Below, piece by piece: positions 40,877 to 46,269 of a DNA stretch of 46,269 bases. The stretch is taken from NCBI GenBank assembly GCA_018402195.1, contig JAGYIW010000008.1, forward strand, positions 1-46,269. The letters run 5' to 3'. Under the pieces are notes generated by a model. It was not told the origin of the DNA. It made no database searches and worked only from the letters and a program-made list of their open reading frames with translations. Both the position numbers and the translations under genes were made by a program. How positions within the stretch are numbered: position 1 is the stretch's first letter; each line of letters begins with the position of its first letter. This DNA is from Gammaproteobacteria bacterium. GTDB lineage: Bacteria > Pseudomonadota > Gammaproteobacteria > M30B25.

Positions 40877-41350
40877 TTACAGCTGACTCAAATCATCCGG
40901 CAAACAAACATTGGCTTTTTCAATGTTTGTTTCAGCAATGGTTAGCGTTTCACCATCTACTTCCATGTTGATAGCATCGTCTAATACTGCAAGCAACACC
41001 CCTTTGCAACGTCGACGCTCTTGCTGAGAAACCATCAATTTCACTTGAATTTTTTTCCCGACAAAAGGCAAATATTGCGTCAATTTAAACAACGGCCTAG
41101 CCAAACCAGGCGAGGAAACCTGCAAACATTCTTTAGGGCCCAACAGCCCCTCAGCAGACAAAAGCACACCCAACACCTCATTGACTCTACCGCAGTCATC
41201 AGCAGAAACACCCTCAGGTGTTTTATCGATGTAAACACATAAGGCATCATCACCAAAAGCATGCACACGCTCAGAGCCCACATACTCAAAGCCCTCAGCC
41301 GCAACGGCCATTGACAGGGTATTATCTCTTTGCTCGGAAGCTTTTGTCAC
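40877..41350 (-). CDS. rimP: Ribosome maturation factor RimP
   Basis: Helps assemble the 30S subunit. 157 residues from a GTG start at 41350-41348 with GGTGGAG seven bases upstream. The N-terminal domain has the acidic segment VYIDKTPEGVSADDCGRVNEVLG, then LQVSSPGLARPLFK, the most conserved RimP motif, and a C-terminal SH3-like domain (KIQVKLMVSQQERRRCKGVLLAV). First protein gene of the operon, 46 bases after an attenuator-like hairpin that separates it from the tRNA gene. Confidence 0.96.
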   Translation of the reverse strand: MTKASEQRDNTLSMAVAAEGFEYVGSERVHAFGDDALCVYIDKTPEGVSADDCGRVNEVLGVLLSAEGLLGPKECLQVSSPGLARPLFKLTQYLPFVGKKIQVKLMVSQQERRRCKGVLLAVLDDAINMEVDGETLTIAETNIEKANVCLPDDLSQL

Positions 41351-41390
41351 CGCACTACTCCACCAATCACAACTGTACTAATCTACCTAC

Positions 41391-41412
41391 AAAAAGTGGG
41401 CCTATAGCCCAC
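41391..41412 (-). terminator. Terminator/attenuator between tRNA-fMet and rimP
   Basis: Stem GTGGGC/GCCCAC (41412-41407 with 41401-41396 on the minus strand), a 5-base loop and then TTTTT. It follows the tRNA by about 27 bases. Since no separate strong promoter is seen before rimP, partial readthrough, as in the E. coli metY-nusA operon, is likely. Confidence 0.75.
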
Positions 41413-41438
41413 CTCGAAAATATCCCTAGCTTAGGAAT

Positions 41439-41515
<77 letters not shown>

Positions 41516-41535
41516 TCTACTCAACCAGATTGGTG

Positions 41536-41564
41536 ATTCTACAAGAAACCACCGCCGTATGCAA
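41536..41564 (-). promoter_or_regulatory. Promoter of tRNA-fMet and the rimP-nusA operon
   Basis: TTGCAT (41564-41559) and TAGAAT (41541-41536) on the minus strand, exactly 17 bases apart. Transcription would begin near 41529, about 14 bases before the tRNA 5' end. Good match to a sigma-70 promoter. Confidence 0.7.
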
Positions 41565-41651
41565 GCACTATCAAACTGTTTTACGCTAAACCTAAAACCA
41601 AACAAGCAAAAAACAAAAACACCCCAAAAGCAGCTAAATATCCTCTAAATC

Positions 41652-42641
41652 TTATTGTACGTTATTAGCAGCATGACTGACTACGCGCTTTCCGACACTA
41701 TCATCATACATGGCAGACTTAGGCATGGAAACATCTGCACCAAGCTTTGGACATAACTCCAAATCCCCTGCGCTGCTACGCCAGTGAAATTGATAAGCGC
41801 TGATATTTTGCTTCTCTTTAGTGCCTTGATTAGGCTTGGTAGCAATTTCTTTCAATCTGATTTGCGTAAAACAATGACGATAAGTAGGAAAGACCTTATC
41901 CGCCCCAGTCCACCAGGCAGCGACTTTCCCTACCAGAGAACCAGCCACCCCCCCTATGGCACAGCCAACCAAAGCACCAGTCAATAACAACACCACAGGG
42001 TAAGCCAAAGCTACCCATGGCGCGGTGGCAGACAAACCAACCAACCCTAGAAGCGAGGTAGAAAAAAACCAACCTGCCGTCAAAGCCCCGGCAACCCCTA
42101 AGATACTGCCGACAAAAGCACCTCGACCAAAGCGACTTACGGTCACCTTGAATAAGATTTCTACCGCTGAGGGGACAACGCCAGACCTTTTAGAAGCCTT
42201 CTCTTTGGGTATGCATGATTCTAACGTAAATCTAGCCTCATGAGGGCTTTCAGTAAAACTTTTTGATGTATCAGACAACTCGGCACCATTCGATATGACT
42301 TTATCCAAAATCATACACACACCATTGTAAGCATGCCGTTTTTCCTTAGTACCCGCATTCCAAGAAATCAACCGCAGTAATCCGCTGAAAGCAATAGCAC
42401 CAACAGCGATCATCACCAAGGGCAAGCAAAACATGGCCAAAGGTGTGGCAGAGATACCCAAGAAAGCCAGAATGGCTGTCCCTTCTAAGAAAACTGCAAT
42501 TGGCCCACCAACAACACCTAAAATCAAACCCCATTGAATAACACGCATATTGCGGGAAAGTGCAAGATTTAGTCGCACTTTATAACGTGGTTGATCAGCT
42601 GGCTTATCTCTTTTGTAAATAGTGTTAGATACATCAGCCAT
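41652..42641 (-). CDS. Uncharacterised membrane protein made of two repeated hairpin units (329 aa)
   Basis: Family not recognised. The start at 42641 follows GGAGG six bases upstream; the open frame extends 43 codons further without such a site. Hydrophobic hairpins lie at about 36-90 and 174-232. The two halves are similar over about 100 residues: KV then SR, then ILGVVGG/ILGVAGA, FLGISATP/LVGLSATAP, LPLVMIAVGA/YPVVLLLTGA, then WNAGTKEKRHAYNGVCMI/WWTGADKVFPTYRHCFTQI. So the protein arose by internal duplication with a period of about 140 residues. Gly-rich spacing suggests tight helix packing. It lies downstream of glutaminase on the same strand. Function unknown. Confidence 0.75.
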   Translation of the reverse strand: MADVSNTIYKRDKPADQPRYKVRLNLALSRNMRVIQWGLILGVVGGPIAVFLEGTAILAFLGISATPLAMFCLPLVMIAVGAIAFSGLLRLISWNAGTKEKRHAYNGVCMILDKVISNGAELSDTSKSFTESPHEARFTLESCIPKEKASKRSGVVPSAVEILFKVTVSRFGRGAFVGSILGVAGALTAGWFFSTSLLGLVGLSATAPWVALAYPVVLLLTGALVGCAIGGVAGSLVGKVAAWWTGADKVFPTYRHCFTQIRLKEIATKPNQGTKEKQNISAYQFHWRSSAGDLELCPKLGADVSMPKSAMYDDSVGKRVVSHAANNVQ

Positions 42642-42828
42642 GATAACCTCCATAATTATTGAGCAATAGCAGACAAACACCCTGCCACCATATGCGTCCA
42701 TTGGACCAAAGAGACAACCCCAAGTCAACCCAATCGGCACTTCCTTGACCTGCGTGAACAGAACCAACATCCCCCTGGCGCTTGCAGGGCAAGTGATGGG
42801 CCTCTAACCCCAAGAACAGAGAAAATCA

Positions 42829-43764
42829 TCATGGAGAGGCAAAGTGCCAGCCCAAATTCTTGGCAATGTGAGTAAGCATGATCTCGCCACGTATACTGGT
42901 GCCCTTGGGGTTAACCCTAGGGCTAGCGACAGCTATACCACCATAACCAGACGCCACAGCCAATACCATTCCAGAAACGCCACTTTTTCCTGGCAAACCT
43001 GTACGCACCAAATGCGCACCTGATTCATTGTAAAGACCACAAGTTGCCATAATAGCTACCACTGCTAAGGCCGTCTGCTCGGAAATTATCCTAGCGCCAT
43101 CAGGTGCTACACCACCATTGGCCAATAACATAGGCAGATATGAGGCCTGCACCACACTAGACTCAAACGCACACAAACAAAAATACGTCTCCAAAGTTTC
43201 TTCAACATTGCCCTCTATAGAACCAGTACTTTTCATCAAGTATGCCAAAGACCGATTGCGATCGCCAGTACGACGCTCAGAAGAAAACACCTTCTGATTG
43301 ATAGAAAGTGGCTTACCGAAAAGTTTTTCTGCCCAATTTTCCAGCCAAGAAATACGCTGTTCCATATGCCCAGGCACGTGACTACACAAGGCAATAGCGC
43401 CGGCATTGAGCATTGGATTCGAAGGCGTTGGACCAAATTGATCAAGACGTGCTAACGAAGCAAAATCATCCCCACTAGGCTCAACCCGAACCCAAGAATA
43501 TACTTTTTCTGCACCACATTCTTCCAACAAACCAATCAAAACAATCAGCTTAGCCACACTTTGCAGAGAGAAAGCATGGTCTGGCACATCACCAGCAATA
43601 AATTTGTGGCCATCAATCAAAGTAATGGCTCCATTAGTAAGCTCGGGCGGTACCGAGGCCAACTCAGGGATATAAGCAGCATGCGCCCCAGAGTGGTCAT
43701 TACGTGCGACAGTAATCGCCTCATCCAATACCGACTGAATTGCTTGAATTTCTTGTTTGTTCAC
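42829..43764 (-). CDS. glsA: Glutaminase (GlsA family)
   Basis: Hydrolyses glutamine to glutamate and ammonia, by a serine-dependent mechanism akin to beta-lactamases. About 311 residues from a GTG at 43764 with GAGGAG six bases upstream; a TTG nine codons earlier is open but overlaps the presumed transcription start. Catalytic Ser and Lys are S69 and K72 in FSLQSVAKL. Other family blocks: PSNPMLNAGAIAL, SERRTGDRNRSLAYLMKS, ANGGVAPDG and the oxyanion-side LVRTGLPGKSGVSGMVLAV. E. coli homologues have 308-310 residues. Some acid-resistant bacteria use this enzyme for ammonia production; here it also feeds glutamate dehydrogenase. Confidence 0.95.
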   Translation of the reverse strand: MNKQEIQAIQSVLDEAITVARNDHSGAHAAYIPELASVPPELTNGAITLIDGHKFIAGDVPDHAFSLQSVAKLIVLIGLLEECGAEKVYSWVRVEPSGDDFASLARLDQFGPTPSNPMLNAGAIALCSHVPGHMEQRISWLENWAEKLFGKPLSINQKVFSSERRTGDRNRSLAYLMKSTGSIEGNVEETLETYFCLCAFESSVVQASYLPMLLANGGVAPDGARIISEQTALAVVAIMATCGLYNESGAHLVRTGLPGKSGVSGMVLAVASGYGGIAVASPRVNPKGTSIRGEIMLTHIAKNLGWHFASP

Positions 43765-43794
43765 GCCTTTCTCCTCAGCGTCTTGAGTCAAAAC

Positions 43795-43822
43795 ATTATA
43801 CGATTTTTAATGAAGATAGCAA
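43795..43822 (-). promoter_or_regulatory. Promoter of glutaminase gene
   Basis: TTGCTA (43822-43817) and a perfect TATAAT (43800-43795) on the minus strand, 16 bases apart. The transcript would start about 24 bases before the GTG start codon. Supports the GTG rather than the TTG as start. Confidence 0.55.
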
Positions 43823-43977
43823 TGTAAAGATCCTCGACTAACACTCCGCAGCACTGAGGACGGCATCGATTGGTTCAGCAAAGCTGCTACGATACAACCT
43901 TCTCACACGCACAACGAGACCAGGGGTTTTAAACCAAAAATAATTAGGAAACTAACGTACTGTTTTAATTAAATAAT

Positions 43978-44005
43978 TTGACACAAAAAATTCTGAATGT
44001 ATAAT
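43978..44005 (+). promoter_or_regulatory. Perfect-consensus sigma-70 promoter
   Basis: TTGACA at 43978-43983 and TATAAT at 44000-44005, both exact consensus, 16 bases apart, with an AT-rich stretch upstream that could act as an UP element. It points at the repeat-bearing gene starting at 44054, leaving a leader of about 42 bases. The rest of the 289-base gap 43765-44053 holds the divergent glutaminase promoter and nothing else I can identify. Confidence 0.85.
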
Positions 44006-44053
44006 TAAAGAGTTTTCATGACTAAGGTTAATGATTTTATTGGAGGAACCAAA

Positions 44054-44893
44054 ATGAAACACTCAATCAAACGCAACCTAACTCGCGGTATCGGTTCATT
44101 TTTCGGCTTGGGTGCCGGAGCTGGTACTTCTTATGCATTGTTAACTGTAGCTGGCTTTACCCTGGCTGCTGCTGCTGGAACAGGTGCTGGTATTGCCCTG
44201 GCTCTTATCACTACTGCCTTCTTAGCTGCTTGGAAATTCTTTAAAAACCCTACTAATAAACAATACAAAAGTAATACTATGGTCGATCTATCTAAAACTT
44301 CCGTACCCGCTCTCACAGGTGGCCCTGCTTCTGTGATGGTCTTTCCTACACCCAGTGAAAACCAACTTAACTCTATAGCACCCGCTCTCACAGAAAGTAA
44401 AACTATGGTCGATCTATCTGAAACTTCCGTACCCGCTTTCACAGGCGACCCTGCTTCTGTGATGGTCCGTACTACAACCAGTAAAAACGATCCTAAATCT
44501 GACCATGTTACATGTGATAAGAACAGAGTTGCCGGTGTTGATTTTGCAGTTAAAAAAACAACTGAAAGTAAAGGCACCGAGGAAGAAACCTTGCAAAACG
44601 ACTTGAACACGATCGTAAAAAAGCAAGCCGTGAAAGAAACATCTCCAGCATCTCCAAAAAAACGTAAATATTTTATGGGACTAGGGTTCGGCAAAAAAAA
44701 ATCCAAAAACGATGAAAATAAGGCCATTGAAACGCCAAAAAGCGCTGCTTTTAAAGAAGAAAAAACCACTCCTAAAAAGGTTTTTAAAGCAAAACCTTCC
44801 ACCAGTGAAAAGAAAATTGAACGGGCACTGAGCGAAGGAAAAACGGTAGAAAGATTTGAAAATGGCAAAAGAACTAGAACTACAATGTTATAA
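44054..44893 (+). CDS. Uncharacterised hairpin protein with tandem repeats and a lysine-rich tail (279 aa)
   Basis: Family not recognised. The ATG at 44054 has TGGAGG upstream; an ATG 12 codons earlier lacks one. Residues about 10-60 form a Gly/Ala-rich membrane hairpin (GIGSFFGLGAGAG then two hydrophobic runs). A repeated segment follows: TMVDLSKTSVPALTGGPASVMV and TMVDLSETSVPAFTGDPASVMV, 42 residues apart. The rest is hydrophilic and very lysine-rich (KKRKYFMGLGFGKKKSKND, then KKVFKAKPSTSEKKIE), ending RTRTTML. Perfect promoter, good ribosome-binding site and clean terminator indicate a highly expressed, independent unit. A nucleic-acid- or membrane-associated role is possible from charge; nothing proves it. 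A long open frame on the other strand is a shadow. Confidence 0.78.
   Translation: MKHSIKRNLTRGIGSFFGLGAGAGTSYALLTVAGFTLAAAAGTGAGIALALITTAFLAAWKFFKNPTNKQYKSNTMVDLSKTSVPALTGGPASVMVFPTPSENQLNSIAPALTESKTMVDLSETSVPAFTGDPASVMVRTTTSKNDPKSDHVTCDKNRVAGVDFAVKKTTESKGTEEETLQNDLNTIVKKQAVKETSPASPKKRKYFMGLGFGKKKSKNDENKAIETPKSAAFKEEKTTPKKVFKAKPSTSEKKIERALSEGKTVERFENGKRTRTTML
44276..44467 (+). repeat. Two direct 66-base repeats inside the hairpin-protein gene
   Basis: 44276-44341 and 44402-44467 differ at about four positions and are offset by 126 bases (42 codons), so they keep the reading frame. The spacer also repeats the short string CCCGCTCTCACAG. Recent in-frame duplication is the simplest explanation. 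Confidence 0.9.
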
Positions 44894-44910
44894 TTATCAA
44901 ACACAACTAA

Positions 44911-44932
44911 AACGCCCCTCTGGGGCGTTTTT
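44911..44932 (+). terminator. Intrinsic terminator after the repeat gene
   Basis: Stem AACGCCCC/GGGGCGTT with loop TCT, followed by TTT, 18 bases past the stop codon. Textbook rho-independent form. The following 200 bases up to tamA contain short inverted repeats (for example CCACC/GGTGG near 44975) but no gene. Confidence 0.88.
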
Positions 44933-45068
44933 CTCGAATACTGGCTGCGCTTCCTGTGGCCGAACTCAACAAACCACCAAAGGTGGCTATATGGCGCCTG
45001 ATAAGCTTCTGCTGAGGCTCGGCATATTGGCCTCTCGAAAACTTGCGGGGGATACATCGCTTCGCTCC

Positions 45069-45096
45069 TTGAATTATAACCCATACATGCTATCCT
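45069..45096 (+). promoter_or_regulatory. Putative promoter of tamA
   Basis: TTGAAT at 45069-45074 and TATCCT at 45091-45096, 16 bases apart, giving a leader of about 35 bases before the tamA start. Moderate match. Confidence 0.35.
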
Positions 45097-45137
45097 GACA
45101 GGAGATTAAACACTATTCCTCACCAGATGCCATTATC

Positions 45138-46269
45138 ATGGGTTACTACCGACCATGCCAAGGTTTTCGCCACTGCTTGACGCTGGCAATACTATGCAAT
45201 TTTTTACCCATATCCCAAGCTATGCAATGGCATATCAGTGAAAGCATTAGCGGCATCAGTGGTTTACCCTACGACAATGCCATGCTCCGACTACGCAACA
45301 TCAAACGCGAGCTAGGAACAAATCCCTCTGCCAATGACCTTACTGCCTTTTACCATCAAGCCCCCCAAGCCATTGCCTCTGCCCTCAAACCTTATGGTTA
45401 TTTCAAGCCCGAAATCACCAAAAAGCTTACCCAACAAGGCAGTATTATCTCTGCCACGTATCATATCAATCCAGGCCCACAAGCCAAAGTCCGCATTGCA
45501 AGCCTAAGCATCAACGGCCCAGGGTCTAACCAAACCTATTTTCAAGAATTGCAACAGCAATTTCCCATAAAACCCAATGATGGACTTAATACCTCTCTCT
45601 ACGACAAAACCAAAGAGTCCCTCATCACCACCGCCATCAATCATGGCTATTTACGCGCCAGATTTACCGAAACCACCTTAGAAATTAATACCCGAGCAAA
45701 TACAGCAATAATACGCCTAGCTTTTAATACAGGAGAACAGTTTGCCTTTGGCAATATCCATTTCTCCCCCACCCCACTTTCAACCATGTTTCTTCGCCGT
45801 TATCTACCCTTCAAAACTGGAGATCCATTCAATAATACACTACTAAGCAAGCTACAAGATCAATTGGGCAACAGCCAATATTTCGACCAAGTGATTGTCT
45901 CACCCCAAGTATCTGACCAAGAAGATAGCAGACACGTTGTCCCTATTGACATCCAATTAAACCCTAGAAAAAAACGCAACTATAAACTCAGCCTTGGCTA
46001 CGGCTCCAACAATGGCATTCGTTCATCTGCACAGCTTAACCTACCCTTTATCAACAGCCAGGGGCATCGAGCAACCACTAGCTTAACACTGGCGAAAAAA
46101 TTCGCTTTTTCCGACCTCAATCACGACAAAGTCACTGTAGATACTGACTACCCTACCGAAGCCACCCTACAACTGCAGTATTTCATCCCTGGAAAAAACC
46201 CTAGTAAAGAAATGTTTTCTGTCGAAACCACCATCAAGCGGACATCATTTTACACAGAAGCTGGGCGCA
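45138..46269 (+). CDS. tamA: Translocation and assembly module subunit TamA (Omp85 family), partial
   Basis: Outer-membrane protein that, with TamB, inserts autotransporters and other proteins into, or supplies lipids to, the outer membrane. The first 377 codons are present and the gene runs off the window. After the ATG at 45138 comes a signal peptide (hydrophobic core LTLAILCNFLPISQA), then three POTRA-type periplasmic domains: about 30-110 with LRNIKRELG and ALKPYGYFKPEI, about 110-185 with AINHGYLRARF, and about 190-265 with FGNIHF, FLRRYLPFKTGDPF and NSQYFDQVIV. The beta-barrel begins around RKKRNYKLSLGYGSNNGIRSSAQL. Its transcript begins after a clear terminator, so it is a separate unit; tamB might follow outside the window. 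Weak ribosome-binding site, so the start is approximate. Confidence 0.88.
   Translation, partial: MGYYRPCQGFRHCLTLAILCNFLPISQAMQWHISESISGISGLPYDNAMLRLRNIKRELGTNPSANDLTAFYHQAPQAIASALKPYGYFKPEITKKLTQQGSIISATYHINPGPQAKVRIASLSINGPGSNQTYFQELQQQFPIKPNDGLNTSLYDKTKESLITTAINHGYLRARFTETTLEINTRANTAIIRLAFNTGEQFAFGNIHFSPTPLSTMFLRRYLPFKTGDPFNNTLLSKLQDQLGNSQYFDQVIVSPQVSDQEDSRHVVPIDIQLNPRKKRNYKLSLGYGSNNGIRSSAQLNLPFINSQGHRATTSLTLAKKFAFSDLNHDKVTVDTDYPTEATLQLQYFIPGKNPSKEMFSVETTIKRTSFYTEAGR

Noticed and set aside
44131-45084. Minus-strand open frame of 317 codons
   Set aside because: It lies antisense to the gene at 44054-44893, which has a perfect promoter, ribosome-binding site and terminator. The antisense product has no start signal or recognisable features and owes its length to the low-complexity composition of the sense gene.

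Overview
The window reads as a gammaproteobacterial chromosome of moderate G+C, probably from a host-associated or amino-acid-feeding lineage. The evidence is the gene order tRNA-fMet–rimP–nusA–infB–rbfA–truB–rpsO–pnp, the yajC–secD–secF block next to tgt, the trmJ–suhB–cysteine desulfurase neighbourhood, a 180-kDa-class NAD-glutamate dehydrogenase, a PutA without a DNA-binding N-terminus, and several lineage-specific membrane-hairpin proteins. I cannot name a genus from sequence alone; Legionella/Coxiella-like groups are a reasonable but unproven guess. I see no phage, CRISPR array, rRNA or intact insertion sequence.

Layout. 0.1-3.6 kb: dnaE, followed by debris of a membrane-protein gene. 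4-9.2 kb: a small lipoprotein and the giant glutamate dehydrogenase (minus strand). 9.4-12.8 kb: an orphan OmpR-type response regulator and an AddB-like nuclease. 12.9-16.6 kb: a lone cysteine desulfurase, trmJ and two tandem suhB paralogues. 16.6-22.5 kb: secF, secD, yajC, an inserted Rpn-type nuclease, tgt and a Bax-inhibitor-like gene (minus strand). 22.6-26.1 kb: a transposase scrap and putA. 26.2-28.4 kb: two unknown hairpin membrane proteins. 28.6-32.7 kb: ppa, broken folE, broken guaC and a Y-family polymerase. 32.8-41.5 kb: the translation/RNA operon on the minus strand, from tRNA-fMet (41.5 kb) down to pnp. 41.6-46.3 kb: an unknown duplicated-hairpin protein, glutaminase, a repeat-bearing lysine-rich protein behind a perfect sigma-70 promoter, and the start of tamA, which runs off the end.

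How the genes fit together. Glutaminase, PutA and NAD-glutamate dehydrogenase all converge on glutamate and 2-oxoglutarate, so the window encodes much of a glutamine/proline/glutamate catabolic route. SuhB, NusA and the operon around NusA belong to the ribosome-synthesis and antitermination machinery. SecDF-YajC and TamA serve protein export and outer-membrane assembly.

Caution on quality. Four patches (about 21.06-22.45, 29.6-30.84, 34.15-35.02 and 36.55-38.17 kb) are full of one- or two-base indels and stops that break tgt, a Bax-inhibitor-like gene, folE, guaC, pnp, rpsO, rbfA and infB. The other parts of tgt, guaC, pnp and infB, outside the patches, are pristine. infB is essential, and many of the breaks are lost or gained bases in homopolymers. 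I therefore think these patches are mostly low-quality sequence rather than true pseudogenes, although I have typed them as broken genes because that is what the letters say.
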